Assembly (NCBI GenBank): GCA_043228905.1 | Contig: JBHGNT010000002.1 | Span: 27,652,001-27,716,000 of the forward strand | DNA length: 64,000 nucleotides | Direction: 5' to 3' | DNA from: Azolla caroliniana | Taxonomy: Eukaryota; Polypodiophyta | Notes under the pieces: generated by a model | Told to the model about the DNA's origin: nothing | The model's input: the letters and a program-made list of their open reading frames with translations, nothing else | Databases searched by the model: none | Made by a program: the position numbers and the translations under genes | Part shown: piece after piece, positions 22,430-37,289 of the stretch | Numbering within the stretch: position 1 is the stretch's first letter | Layout of the letters: every line of letters starts with the position of its first letter

Positions 22430-23290
22430 CCAAATAGATGTAGCTTAGTGACGAGGACATTATGGGTTCAACCCCTACATTCCACGGTGGCATCTAGTGA
22501 ATTAAGATATATGTATGATGTATTAAGTAACAAAGATATGAGAAACTTGGGTTTCAAACCCAAGAAATTGTGTGTGTCGTGTAACAACTTACCATTAGGG
22601 TAAACTAATTATGATGTGTGTGTGTGTGTGTGTGCGCGCGCGTGCATGCGTGGGTGAGTGGATGCAACTCAATTGCTAAGGTTGTCCTTTAGAGATGGGT
22701 TCAACCCCTACATACCATAGTGGCATCTTGAAATTAAGAGGATATATGTATGGAGTAATAAAGAGTTAAGATAATTGGGTTTCGTCCAGTAGAGAGTAGA
22801 AGAGCATGGGTTCAACCCCTACATTCCACAATAGTATCTAGTAAATTAAGAGAGAGAGAGAGAGAGAGAGATGTGGATTAATGGAGAGGTGAGAAAATTG
22901 GGTTCAAATTAAGAGGATGTATATAAGGAGTAATAGAGAGTTAAGATAATTGGGTTTTGAACCCAAGTTCTAGAGCTAGTCGTTTAGCATATCACTAGGG
23001 TAGGTTAGTTGGTAAGGTTGCCCATTTGAGACAAGAGGGTCATGGGTTCAACCCTTACATTCTATAGTAGCATCTACGAAATTAAGAGAGGTGTATATAG
23101 CCTAATAGATAGGTCAAAAAATTGGGGTCTAAACTCTAGAGCAAGCTAGGTTAGTTGGTAAGGTTGGCCATTGGAGACTAGAAGGTCATGGGTTCAACCC
23201 TTACATCTATAGTAGCATCTAGAAAATTAAGAGATATATAGAATAATAGATAGGCCAAAAAATTAGGTCTCAAACCCCAGAGCAACCTAA
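22430..23290 (+). repeat. Array of tRNA-derived SINE-like units
   Basis: At least five units carry a GGGTTCAACCC box (22466, 22697, 22809, 23046, 23190), matching a tRNA-type pol III B box. Each is followed by TACAT...TAGTGGCATCT or TAGCATCTA and an AATTAAGAG word. In two units an A-box-like TTAGTTGGTAAGGTTG lies about 35-40 bases before it. GA, TG and CG runs are scattered between. This fits tandem or nested SINE copies derived from a tRNA. Related lone pieces occur at about 24790-24850 and 43690-43770. Confidence 0.6.
22618..22642 (+). repeat. TG then CG microsatellite
   Basis: A (TG) run passes into a (CG) run, potentially Z-DNA-forming, inside the SINE-like array. Confidence 0.85.
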
Positions 23291-23489
23291 AGGTTAGTGC
23301 TAATAATCTAACAACTTACCACTACATAAGCTAATTACGAGAGAGATTGAGTTGCCCAAATAGATGAATTACACTAAAAGAGATTAGTGGTAACCTAATT
23401 ATGAAAAAGAGAGAGAGAGAGACGGAGATTGGGTTGCCCTAATGGATGATGGGTAACCTAATTATGAAAGAGAGACAGAGATTGAGTTG

Positions 23490-26400
23490 CCCTAAAGGAT
23501 GAATTACAATAAGAGTGAGAAAACTCATAGTCATATCATCATATTACGACATTCAAGGATTATGAATACAAACATTCTACAACTCTTACCATGATTGAGC
23601 ATGGAAACTTGAGAGGGTATGAAATGCTACAAATTATGGCAAATAAAATGTTGTCGCTAATATTAGAAGTATATTAAAATCTCTAAAGAGGCCAATGTGG
23701 CCTACAAAACCAAAACAATATATATCATATATCTTGTTCACTTGTTCCAAAGGATAAATAAAGATGGAAACCATGATTGATCTAATTGACTTGTTCCAAA
23801 GCCTTCTAATCGCATTGCTAGGTAGAAGAAACTTGGGACCTGTCACTTTTCTAAAGCCAGTAATTGACAAACATGTTGGACTACTTACCTAGGATTCAGA
23901 GTTTTTTAGTAAAAATGAAAAACTTGAGTGGTGCTTGCCTAGATATATGTGTACATTCACATGTTGATGTGAAGAATAAATTCGGACACGAATTGATATG
24001 CATGAGCTAGAAGAAGGTAAAAAACATGTCCCTCATCCATATGGGAACACAATTCATTGGTAAAAAATGTACCAATGTGCATCCATGCATGGGCATATGT
24101 CTGTGAGAGATTCGGCAACATATTTCAAAGCAGAAATACATGGATAAGCACACTCACACTCACACATGCATATGTGTGTATTACCACAAAGATCTATGAA
24201 TATATATTGATATACATATGCATCTATGTATGTAGAAACATAGAGTGTGCGTGAACGATTAAGTGCTCACATGTGTGTGCTTATCGTGCCAACATAAAAT
24301 TTTATATATTTACAAATTATCCACTTTGTTAAACATAGCACGAGGGATTGACTTATTTTAAGAACAAATTCGATCGGTACTTGTGGTTGGATACTTGGAA
24401 ACTTGGGATGAGAATGATCTCAATTACAAATTGCCATGTGAGTGACTTCACCTACACGAGATTTCTTATATATAAATTCCAGTGAATTATACAAGCATGG
24501 GCTTTTCATTGGGGAATGGTGCAACGTAGTTGTTACATCGTGTGCCAACATGGCTTGCTACAATGCTTTGTGGTGGAAAATGGAGTCGTAAGATTAAAAT
24601 ATCAAAGCTTGTCATTTACAAGGGACAGGGGGTTAACGTGTCATAGTTTATAATATGTGTACAATGTACATGTTTGTCATTCATGTGCATCTATTGAAAG
24701 AACTTGAAACATAGATTTCCACATCATACTAGGAAATACAACGAGAAAAAGAAATGATATAATGAAGTTGTGAATGTAGTCGAATCACTAAGTCTGTCAA
24801 GGTCACACAAGAAGATCATGTATTCAACCCTTAGATTTTGCATAGGCATGTGTTAAAATCGGATTGATTTGAACCCAAGACCATCAGACAAGCTTAGTAT
24901 TATGATTTAGACTAAGGTTTGTATAGAAAATATGCATATGGCCAAAATTTCCGACTCTTCGTTATGTCTAGAAAGGAATCATTGGCTTTTGTGCCACTCT
25001 TTTGAGGTGATTAGAAAAGAATCCTTGGCTTTTGTGCTAGTCTTTATAGGACAAGTAGATTCTCTATTTGAATGGCGTAAACTTACAATACTCCAAATCT
25101 AGGTATAGAAATGTCGAGTGTCATTTACCTATGTATGTACATTACATATCATCATCTAACATATATTGTTAGATACTCCAATGTTACTTTAAACAACCCT
25201 TCAATTATTGTCGGGATTAGTCATCTAACATTAAGAACAATTCTATTCTAAATATTTTTTGTTTGTATATCTTGCAAACTTATGAGATTCTACATGGTGT
25301 TCATATATTGGCCTAAGTTCTAACCTAGTCATTATTTGCTTATAAAAAAATCTATCAATTGAACTTGCATCATTATGAAGTCATCCACGTTTGTATGAAA
25401 CTTTTGAGATAGAAATGTATTGAGAAACCAAACTCCTATTTATAATATGAAACAAGGGGAAGGACTATGTTGTGACGAATATGATATCATGTTTCTCCGC
25501 CCATCCGTCAATGACACCATATACATCCTTTGTGACAATGAACCATCCAATGTCCACTATGCCAAATCCTTTGTGCAGTCATGTTTCCAATCAATTGCTA
25601 GCCAAGAACTCTTTGGTGTACTTCCCCAAGGATGTCTACCTCTCATGGTTAAGGGCTATCCATTACGCATTACACAATATGATCATTTACATTCTCTACA
25701 TATTCGACAAATGTGAAGCTTAATTTGCTCTTCCCATCTTGTCATCATCCCTAGGTGTAAAAACATTTGTGCATTTCCTAGAGCTCATGAAGAAAACGTG
25801 AAGTGTTGACCTTAAGAGTCCTTGATCGTGGTTGAGAAACCTAAAGATTTGTTGGGTTATATGGAAATAATCTTTTTTTCCCAATGTTAAATCACTTCTG
25901 TTGTGGCCAAAAATTTGTCCCCAAAAAAATTATGCATCATCTCCTCCACTTTCCATGTTGATGTGCCTACATTCCTCTAAAGGAAAAAGTTTAACTTTAC
26001 CATTTCCTCTCTATCAATGATTGAAACTCAATTTTGTGCAACGGATATGTTATGCAATTATGCTCTCTTTACATGCTCTCTCTTGATATGTCGGTATTCT
26101 CTAATGAAATCGATATTGAAATCTCAACTTCTTCTATTGTCATCGAGGCCTTACCTTCTTCCATCCATCATTGTGATGTCAAGTGTTATGAGAAGTATTT
26201 TGTCTTTGCACAATGAATTGTTCAATTGCTTTCTCTCCTTAATCTCAGACTTTGCCACTTCATTTTTCACAACTCAGTTAACTTCAATATTTCGATTATT
26301 GTATGATCAAAAGTCACACCTAAGACACATTCACGAAAATTGATGAACTCATACCTTTTCTTTTACAAAGTAAATTACCATTTTCATTTGTGCACAGCTA

Positions 26401-28950
26401 AAAAGGTTGTACCATCAGCAAACTAGGGAACAATTCCCTTGTCGTGGAAATGTACAAGTTCCAATCCACAATGTGTTCAAACATTGGCCTCCTTTTCAGG
26501 AAGTCTATGCCTTTGAATAGAAACAACATCCAAGTTTTACCATAATCTTAAGTATATATTAGGCTCGCCCGACCCAACCACCTTGGTTTTTCTTATAAAG
26601 CTTTGGCTCTCCTTGATCAAAACCTCGTGCCTCAATATTGCAATCTTGATGTTGACATTGATCGCAATGGACCACAAGTTTGCATCAACTTTATCATTCT
26701 ATTGGTACATGATGGATATTAACATGACCATTTTATTGCGTTATTGTGGATGCTTCTAAACGAATTCATATTGCATGCTAGCACCACCATTATAAATTTA
26801 TCACTTAATGCATTGTTGGAGTGGGGACCTCCATAGTAGCCATTTTTTGGTACCTCAACTTCATGGATGTCACTGGCAATGAGTTATACTAGACTTATGG
26901 GGGGCATTTGTCATGGGTTCAAAACTCTAGCCCTATGTACATACTTGATTGTAAATTTATCTCCATCCTATAATTAATTTAAAATTATATTTTACTATCA
27001 ATGTTGAAAGGAGTGATTTAATTCTAATTGGACATCTTTTTCTCAAGTCAAGGTCGTTTTGGGCACATTTGTCAATATGTGTGATGGAACCACAAGTAGT
27101 TTAGTTTGAGGATGAGTTTGTTTGAGAATAAGGTGTTCTTATGTTTATTTTATTAAGGTAGAAGTAATGGCAAAGGACAAAGTGTATGTTCTAGGTGTAG
27201 CATAAGAAAAACATAAAATTGTAGCGTTGGACTTGACATGACATGTATGAACATATATATGTATATGATAGATTTACATGGTTAACATTGTAATTTGGGA
27301 AAATATTCCATCCACAAACAATGTCATGGATTAGAAAGCATGTGGGATTTAAGTGGTGACATCAGTAAAAGAAGGATCCTAGAGTTAGAGCTTATATTCT
27401 ATCATTAAACAATCAAACCTAGGCATAATCTCTCAACATTAATTGCAAACCTCTCAATTGCATTAGAGTTGTTGACATCTATCATCAATGACAACATCAT
27501 TCCAAATTCATGCATTATTATTGTTATTTCCAAATTCATGTATTACCAAAGTGTTTTTACTACTTTGACTCAATTTGGATTAGCCTTGCCTCGATCATTT
27601 ATTCTAAGATGTCGTTTATTTATAGGATTTAAACCCCATACCATGATGATTCATTATCTTTGAGGAGTACATAGGATTGGACGTGACAAGGTCATTTGTA
27701 TAGCATTTGAAAGCCTAGGAATCGAAGTTGCATTATGGAATCAAAATCAGCCAAATATAAAGACATGTAAGGTATAGTGCAATTCGTGAACGCTATGATG
27801 ATATATTAAGAGGGGGTGATGACTTGAGTATCACACTAAAGAGAACACCTAAATGGTTGAGCTCATATGTGTATGCCTTATTCACACGTTGAGACTTGGT
27901 TTTTCAAAGTATGAACATCCCTCCTTAGGAAGAAGACACACGTCAAGACAACTTTTGTACTTAGGTCCTATGTGTCAATATTGGCCTCTCTATGGATGCT
28001 AAAAATATCTATCTATCCATCTACTCCACGTTGAGAAAACAAGGTCAAGTTAAATGCACATTATTTTTCACAATGGTCTGACCACAAGATATGGATGTAG
28101 TATATTGTCAAATGGATTTCTCACAACAAGATATTGTTTGAAGGAGAAATTCTAGATACCTTTTGATAGATGATTATTAACATTATCTTTTATATTATGC
28201 AATGTTATTATTTTTAAGGCCTAGGAGAATGTTTGAGTGGGTCTCTAGAATCTTTTAGGCCTTAACGATTAATACAGAGATCAACAAATGCAAGATCTTT
28301 AGAGCAACATGAAAAGAACTTTATATTTGAACCAAATGTAAAGATGATTAATCCCACATTAGGAATGGTAATGTGTTATTGTTTGTAATAATGTTAAAAT
28401 GTCATATATTATTGTTCAAGCATCACTAATGCATCCCACATATGACAAAATCGCTTGGCATGGATTACCATAGGATCCAAAATGAAAGAAACAAATCCCC
28501 CAAATCGTTTTCCAAAGTTTTCCATGATAAGGGGGTTTGGTATTTTTCATGCTTTTTAATGTAAAACCCTTCCTCCTCACGTTGGATTGTGAAAGCCCAC
28601 TTGAAGGCTCATCTACTTCAAACCCCATAGTTGGGGTCTTTAAAGTTCATGATGATGTGAAAAGCATAAACTTATCATATTCTACCATAAAGAAATGCAC
28701 AATTCATGGTTTTGACCTCTCGAATCAACCTAAAACCATAAATTGATTTTCACAACATGCAATCAAATGTGAAGGGTCGAAATCACAACAATCAATCGCT
28801 TAGTGGTTTTTTTATTGAATGCAAGCAATTGCTATGTATATTATCCTCCGAATATGTTTTTGAACTTGGTTGAGAGGTTCTAGTTTGCTTAGAACATATG
28901 AATTATGCCCAAAAAAACTCAAAAGTTGGTATTCTTCCTAGTTGGAGAAA
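23490..28950. other. AT-rich intergenic DNA, nothing recognised
   Basis: No gene could be supported. The open frame at 25420-25716 (98 codons) shows no recognisable motif and overlaps another frame. A tRNA-like ATTCAACCCTTA box near 24813 resembles the SINE-like units. Confidence 0.45.
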
Positions 28951-28952
<2 letters not shown>

Positions 28953-29001
<49 letters not shown>

Positions 29002-29008
29002 TATATAT
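28953..29008 (+). repeat. TA microsatellite
   Basis: A nearly pure (TA) run of about 45 bases followed by GCATATATATA. Confidence 0.95.
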
Positions 29009-29189
29009 AGTGATATTTGCATTCTTACAATGACAAAGGTTTTGCAGTCCTAAGACTTCTCTAAGATCATGAAAGCATTGAGCATTGCGCACAAAAATTA
29101 CTACAAGGCCCTCACTATAGATCCTTTTTCTATCATTTTTCATGTAATTTGTAAACTTTGTGTGTAGTTGTGGCCTTCACATTTAGAGT

Positions 29190-30200
29190 TTTGTCTTTCC
29201 AAAAAAAACTCCTTCCATTAGTTATAAAATTTTACAGATGAGAGTGTTATATACAAATCCTTGTAAGGACACGATAGTTCCATCTTATGTGGATGTTGTC
29301 ACGTGACAGATGCCTACTGACTCAAAAAAAGGAGAGGACGACCATTGTTGGATGAAGGCTAGTCATTGTTTTTCAACTCCATCGGATCCGCCCGTGAGGC
29401 CATCGTATTGGCTCTTTAGAGCGGCTACAAGTTCACTCCGTATTGGTTATCGTTTTCTCTTCAAATTTGATACCAAATAAGTGAATTGAGCATATATGTA
29501 TTAAGCCCAAAAAGTGTGCTTTTAGAGAGAACAATGTCTTTTCTTTTCTTTTTCCAAAACAAATTCTACTTCCATTAGTTAAGAAAAAGTACAGAGAATA
29601 ATATACAACTCATATGTTACAAGCCATTTTGCAATGGCTACAAGAAAACATCATGTATAAATGAAGCAACAAAGCCTCGTCACATAATTACTCGACAGAC
29701 TCCCATCAACATGAGCCTCACACAACCCACATTCAGCAAAGACACCCTCCAATGACTTCACAATTTAGCACCTACCTCTATGTTTGGTACCCTAGGAGGG
29801 AACAACCATCGGGGTGGCTAATATATCCACTTTGCATTGCCATCCACCATCTGTAACATCGGAGAACCTCTCCATTTAAGAAGGAAGAGGTACCTAGCTT
29901 CTGCACTCGCATTAGAGGGCCCTTGAAGGCTGTCAAACTTACCTTGTAACGTAGAAATCAGAACCAAATCATCATTAAACTCTTAGCCGATGGGGTTCGC
30001 TTCCCGGTAAATAACTCCTTACACCTTGAGACCCACACTTGCCAAATAGTAAGGCCAACCACTAAAAACCAAACATCTACATACTAATCCTATATGAAGA
30101 ATGAATCTCCTTGAGCTACAGGCTGAACTGTACCATTCACCACCTTTAAAGAAGGGTTATTTCCATTCCACTTTTCTAAAGTGCTATCTTTAGAGTGAAT
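29190..30200 (-). mobile_element. Two LINE 3' fragments (minus)
   Basis: Two places on the minus strand, near 29190-29230 and 29540-29590, have the AACTAATGGAAG...TTTTGGAAA end also seen at 8.93 kb. The second is preceded (29590-30000) by sequence with CACCCCGATGG and TAGGTGCTA in the same order as the plus-strand LINE tail at 8.7 kb. No reading frame survives. The outer limit at 30.2 kb is approximate. Confidence 0.5.
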
Positions 30201-33200
30201 GAGGAGCAATAATTTCTCTGGGGGGCAACAATAATGCTAAAACTCATATAAATGAATGGACAAAACTAATGCTTGTCAAGATTTCACAAATTATTAACGC
30301 TAATGTACTTTTACTTGTCCCAACATATGAACCCATGTAGTTAGTACTATTGGTTTGCTTCGTTGCATTAGAGCCATTTTAGTTAGCAATCCATTGTTCA
30401 TTATTGATATTTTTCACCATTGCATACCAAAACTTAGAGCTATATTAAACGCTTGGCATGTCAGCATGTAGCATGTCATATTTGTTCAAACATGATAAAA
30501 TCTAAAGCACTTTCCATGTTTTAATCAATGGGACACTATCTTTGTTGTATATCTCGTCAAAATATAATGGTACCCATAATCAATGCCAACAGATTTTAAC
30601 AAAGCATTTTAGTAAAGGAGCAATGGAACTTGTCCTTGAATTGTTTCTATTCTAAGCTTAATCATTGCTTTCTTAATAACATCAATCTCGCACAATTTGC
30701 ATTATGAAGGGAGTTGGGGTGGGTTTTTGAAGTTTGTCTTTTCTAGCGAATCATGAGATAGATTGAGCTTGAAATTGTTCCGGTGTTTTTAAATCCCCTT
30801 TACTATTGTATACTCACACTTACCAAAACATTGTATTTTGTGATGCCCTATCCTTTAATTATAAGGTTGTCATCCATCCAACCACACCTCATTCAATCAG
30901 ATCAGATGCAATTATCACATTGGAGGTAATGATTTATGTGTCATTTTCAGCACATTGTAACTAAAAAGGATCACTCAAAAAAGTTGTTGTAAAGTTGATA
31001 TTTCATACATTGAAAATAGTTTGATTGTGTTCTTTTGTTATCATGCTACATTTTTTGTAACCAGGATGCAAAAAGTTGGCAAAAGTTCACATCATTGACT
31101 CATCAACAATAAGGAGAGATTAGTGAAATGGCAAATTTCATTATAAGAAGAGGAATACAAAGAACAAGCAAAACAATACATGATAGCCGTTCTTAAAATG
31201 CATCCATGGTATATTCATAACCTCTAAAATGCTTGTTGATAATTATTTTAGAAGCTGAAAAATACAACGAAAAAACTTTCCAAGTATTGGGATTCCTAGC
31301 TTTAATTCTTAAATGTGACGGATTTTATCTTGTTTTCATCATATAAAAGGGCCTTAGTGGTCATTTAATGTTGAGAGGGCATCTTTAAGGCACACACGCG
31401 ATCTTTGTACCAACAATTATAATGGCCACCGATTCAATGTTGTCCCTAATTAAAACATTAGATTTTGTCATTTGTCTTTAGAGATATCGTCCTTGTATGA
31501 AGTACCAATACTTCTCAAATATCTTGTCTATCTTGCTTGGACTACTTGGAAGGGATTATAAAAGTAGGCACAAACTTGAGATTTTCAATTAATTCGCATG
31601 TTCATTTGAGACATTTAAACTGCTTAGTAAGTAAAGATAAATGCCGCAGGATCTTTTACGTTGTGGAAAATGGACTATTCGTATTTGCATTAATTCAATT
31701 TTGATCATGCATTAGCTAATTCAGTGATCATTACTATATTATCACTTAACATGAAAGCATTCATCGATGTGATAAATAAGCTTTATTGGCCTTGCAAAAG
31801 AGTGTAAGGAGAAGCAAAATTGTACCATTGATGCCAACAGCATCCTAGCCAATGGCCATCTTGAATGTGGTCTCGTCGGGCAAGTCTCAAAAAGAGGGAG
31901 TTGGATTGCAATATCTTATGATGATTAACCATATTATAACATTGCAATTAGTATAGTTTTCTCTTCGAACAATTACTTTTACAACTATGAAGCGGCATAT
32001 TCTCCACAATAGAAAACGTGAAAGTGATGGTGTTGTTTTTTATGGGGCAATAGAGACAAGTTTATGCAAACGTTAAACTCCTTTCCGGCGTACCTCTATT
32101 TTTCACTTTTTTAAGATTAGACATCCAATATATGGTGCTATCATATGGATGGACCTAAAACTCAATTGCAAGGATGTTGTAAGTGTCTGATGCATATGTC
32201 ACAAGTGATGTTTTAACCCATTTATCCATAACATTTAACTCTATACTTTGTTAGTATTGCCTCTATAAAAAGAAGAATTTGTTTCTGTTTTTGGGAAACA
32301 TAGTGATGCATTTAATCTCTTTAGTAGACAAGATTCGTAGAAGGGTCATGGTGTCTCCTTGATATTGTTGATGATCTTCATGAAACCACATGTTATGACC
32401 ACACATCAAAATCCAAGGGCACCACATAAATGGCAAAGATTTTGTATCCCATATATTGTTCATCCACATTATGTATAGTGGAAAATGGGTCTATAAAAAG
32501 AGGCAAAAGGTGCCAAAGACCCCTTCTTGTTGATGCCTTCAACAACACAAAATGTGATTTATTAGTGGACTTTAAAGACAAAAGTGACTGCAATAAACCC
32601 GAATTGAAATTCTACTATGCTTGTGACAAACATAGAACAAGAATCCACAATTTTTTAATGTAATTCAACTCACTTGGATTACATGGCTTTTTTTTATGGT
32701 TGTAACTTTTGTGTTTAGGTGGTTTACCTGGGTCTTGAGTATAATTTAATATATATATGCATGCATATTATATTAATTTTTATTATGTTACATGTTTGTT
32801 TGCTTCATATCTTATGGGTTCTGAAAGTCCAATTCGAAAAAGAAACTTTTCAATGTGACTTTTAAACAACTAAAATATAAGGCTTCATGTACCGTGTTTG
32901 ATGAACTTCTAGCCTTGTTTGATTTGTGTATTTCAAAGGGTTTTCCAAGTTAATGCAAAGTGATTCCATGTAATTACATTCTTGTTCAATTATGAGAAGC
33001 ACTGATAAATCTAAGAAGTGGCCCTAATGAACTTCTCTCTTCTTTGAAATTAGATTCTTGTTAAACTATGAGAACATATACTTTGCGTGCCAATAAATCT
33101 AAAACGTAGGCCTAGTGAACTTTTGGACTTGTTCATTTACATAGTGTTTTAGAGGGTCTGTTAGGTTTTTGAGATAAACACATTTGGTCTTTTAGATGAT

Positions 33201-36200
33201 AGAGATTTGTACACTAGTGTTCTCACATTCGTGTTAAACAAGACATTATGCGTGTTATTGAAAACCATTGTGTTTATACATCATATCAAAGACTTGAGAT
33301 AAGAGCTACCTCATTAACATTCTAAAAATGTGGATATACATGTACTCTTGTGTATATTGCTTAATTTCATCTATATTGTTGGTATCTTCAAGTAATACCC
33401 CTATACTAACCTATGTCAAATAATAATAACAACATATCAAGGTTTATTTTTTACTTCAATAATAACTTTAATGGAAGGAGAGATCTACAAGTTGTAATGT
33501 ACTAAGTGTTTTTATTTACTTATTATAGAATAACATTTAAAACATAGGTTTGAGTTTGATCGAGCCATAGGCTTTATGTAGACTTCTTTCATGAGCCTCT
33601 TCATAATTTTAGTTTGGGATCATAATTGCGCATTTAATAGTTTGCTCCTGAAAAAATAATAGCTTTACAACGTTGACAATGACGATGTTTTCAACCACAT
33701 GAGTAGTGAAAGCGATAGTCGCTCCTTTTCAAGATACATATTTATCTCTCCCTCTCTCTTTATTTACATTATTTATATGCACAAATTATATGCTCAAGTG
33801 ATCTTTAGAGTTCTTTTTACTTTCAATTGTTGAGAGATTTCAATGATTTAAAGTGGACGTATATGTCGTTCCACTGTTTCTTGACCGTCAAGTTTATCTA
33901 CCACTTGAAAGATCCCAACAGTGATTGGTCAGACAACAGGCTTAAAAAATGTAGGCCCTACAACTCGATGTCCATTGATGGCGTTGCTTGTTTCAAAGGA
34001 CTTTAAATACACAGATCACATTGTTCATGTGATTTGTATGTCTCGCAGATAATAGGACTTAAAAGAAAAGGTCGTGTCAAGTGCAACTTTGATCACTCTT
34101 GTGATTGTTACGCAATGAATAAATGTCACCATCTGGGTACTCGAACATTGTCTTCTATCTTAATATATACCAAACCGTGAGTTAAGCATAAGAGAATTGG
34201 CCATCATCTTTTAACATTATAAATCGACAGGTTAAGCTAAAAATATCTCAAGCAGAAGTTGCTTTTTTTTTTAATACTTTGAGATATTGAAACATTTAAT
34301 ATCGAGGTTGCTACTGCATGGGCCAAGGCCCAAAACCATAAATAAAAACAATTACATGATGCATGTGCCTTGTATTAAATACATCTCTCTTGCAGTTTCC
34401 TTTGTATCCATCGAAGAGTAAAAATCAATCACACACTTTTTCTTCATCTCCACTTTAAATATTTTCCCTTTCCTCAACAAGCTAGCAATAAATCCAACGC
34501 ATCAAGAACAGACATTACATCCTTTTCTGCAGAAAAAAACAAAGAATGGGCATGTCCTTGCTCAGGTATAATTATCTTTTCATCGAGTATTGACATAAAC
34601 TTTCATTTAAGAAATCAAGATCATGATTATACTTGACCATAACATATACATAATTGTGGGAAAAAAACCTTGGCGTTATTCCGTTATTTTCCCACATGGT
34701 AGATGGCCTAGCTAAAAAAAAACCACAAAAAATGTAGTTTGTAAGGTGGCTTCAACCCCTTTTAATAAAGCTTGCAGACAAATTGACATGCATGTGGGAT
34801 AGTGAGCAAAATGTCAAAAAAACTATGTATGATACGATATGACACCTTAACCACATCATCAAATTTAATCTCATGTTTGTAAAACACTTGTTGAACGTAT
34901 CCTTAGAGACAAATGATTACATGGTCTGCTTAGAACTTTCAAAATCAAAGAATATATTGTTGGCATGGTCGAGGCCTTCTATTTGCATGAGTTGCGTGCA
35001 CATTGTTATCACAAAGGCATGGTTTCAGGGAGACATATATTATGTGAGCCTAGGCATGGGGATGGAAATTTGGTGAGAATTAATGTAAGCCGCAAGTAGT
35101 GTGTGTACTATTCATAAGCTTGCATTTTATCGTACAAAACCAATATCACTTTGCTACACCCAAACAAGTGCCACATCAAAGTTCTTCATAAAAGAAGCAA
35201 AGGGACATCTTCAATGGATGCCCCCTCATATATGATGGTGCACGGTACATTTTGGACTTATTATGCTTAGACCTTATCGATTTCCAATTTCATCGGATGT
35301 CAAGATGCGTAGATTTACATATCGCCTACGAGTGCTCAAAACCTTAGGTCTCAAGAACACTTGAATGAAAACCCCAAACAAGAGATAACATCATGAAAAA
35401 GATCCTACTTGAAATCAAGCATTGTTGTTATCGTCTACTTGTAACAAGTAGTCGTCTTCCTTTGTTAGTTTTGAGAGGAGGGTTCCAATGAACTATTTCT
35501 TCAAGAAGAGAGATACTCTTTTGTTGATTAATTTGGAAGGGGCTTCACGACTTATTTCTGTCATAAAAGTCAAGAAAGCCCTAGAAAAATGTTCCTTGGT
35601 CTTCAATTCAAGTGAATGTCTTAATGGGCCTTTCAATGTAGATTACAAATTTGATCTTTGATGTTCCTATTGAAGGTTTCCTTGTGTACTTTAAACGATT
35701 GTGGCCTAGTACTTAATAGTGGCATCAAAACTTATCTTTGAGTGTGTGCGACTAATCTAAAGGACTTTTAGTTGGGCCCTACACATACTCTCTCTTTTGG
35801 CCTTGATACATTTATGTTTCCTTGTTTCCCGAAAAAAAGGTCATTTTCTATATAATAATGAGCTCAACTCCTACACAACCAATTTCCAAGAGGCCTTCCT
35901 TTTTACTCAACCCAAAAAGAAGGAATCAAACATTGAAATTTTGGCAAAAGAAGAAATGCACCTTTTTTCGCTTAACCTTTTAAAGGTCTACGATGCTTAA
36001 GGGTTGTCTAAAAACTCATTTTCTAAATAAACGTCCATGGTTTGATCCCTAGACTCTAGGGTATTCACATGAATGAAAGAGCATGTATCCCAAAGATGTG
36101 TCACCCACCAAAGACAATATCGATTGCGCACTCAATGCGACTACACATGAAAAGAATCGACTAAGTTCTCACAATATTCTTGATTTGCGATATTTTCTTT

Positions 36201-37160
36201 GTAACGTGGGGCAAACGACATCTTCATAACTACATAAAGTGTCATCATCCATCAACGAGAACAACTTGATATATGACATCACTAAGTTAGACTTACGAGA
36301 AGAGGGTGCAAGGTCTCTAATATGGACACAATAGAATAGGCTTAGAGATGGTAAGCGTGTCCACACAAGGGAGACCTAGGTTTGAGCTCTAGAATGTTGA
36401 GAGACATTTTGGTGTATGACAAGCCTTTTGTGGGTGAATGAATACCAAGCTACGTGAACACAAAAACCTCCATGTGGTTCCAAAGATCGGTGATTGTGAG
36501 CTTTTTGCTTTTCTTGATGAGAAGGATCACGACGGTCGCACAACGTAGTGCAAACAAATGGTTTTTGACTAATCCTCGAATCATTGGCACCATACTATGT
36601 GCAAAGAAAATAATTAATTCAGTAGTATATATGTCCTTGAAATTCAATTGCTCAAGATGGTTGCTTCACCCAACCGATGACAACAACAAAACATGGCTAC
36701 ATACGTACATATGAAAATTAAACATTCGGCTCTCCACCGAAATATCTAGTTGTTGCTTTCATATAGTCAACTAGAGAAGCTCTAGTTGTGATGTGTTTCT
36801 CGAACACCAATTTAGGGTGACAAGACCCTCTAGGACCCACAACAACGAGGATATTGTACAGTGATTCCTTCTCCTCTATGTTTTTTTGTTTTTGTGCATT
36901 TCACGTATAGACACACCATACACACGAAGTGGTTTAACAGAAGGGTGTGATGTACACATTGACTACAACCTTCCTTATCTAGGTAGCATTTTGCCACTCC
37001 TAAACTACATACTACTATCTAACTTTGACTCATGAACAACTAGAGGTACTATTTGCCACCAAAAGCTTTTAAGGATGCCATAAATAACACCCCTTACAAG
37101 TCTCTCTCTCTCTCTCTCTATCTTTTGTTTCTCTCTACTTGAGGTTCTCCAGAGTCCTCC
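30201..37160. other. AT-rich intergenic DNA, nothing recognised
   Basis: I found no gene, RNA or clear element. The open frame at 32430-32663 (77 codons) is not recognisable. A loosely repeated AATAAATCTAA...GGCC..AA(C)GAACTT block occurs at about 33000 and 33100. A CT tract starts at about 37100. Confidence 0.45.
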
Positions 37161-37289
37161 TCCTCCTCTTATGGAGGTGGACATTCTTCAATCAATCATG
37201 CATCAAAATCTAGTTACAAAGGTTAGGGTTCCAATGAGCCAATATATATATATGTACACACTTTGCACTGCACAAAATTTGCCGACCAT

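Noticed and set aside
25420-25716. 98-codon open frame as a gene
   Set aside because: No recognisable motif, no splice context, and an overlapping frame of similar length in AT-rich DNA.
32430-32663. 77-codon open frame with several Cys residues
   Set aside because: Cys spacing matches no zinc-finger pattern I know and nothing around it suggests a gene.
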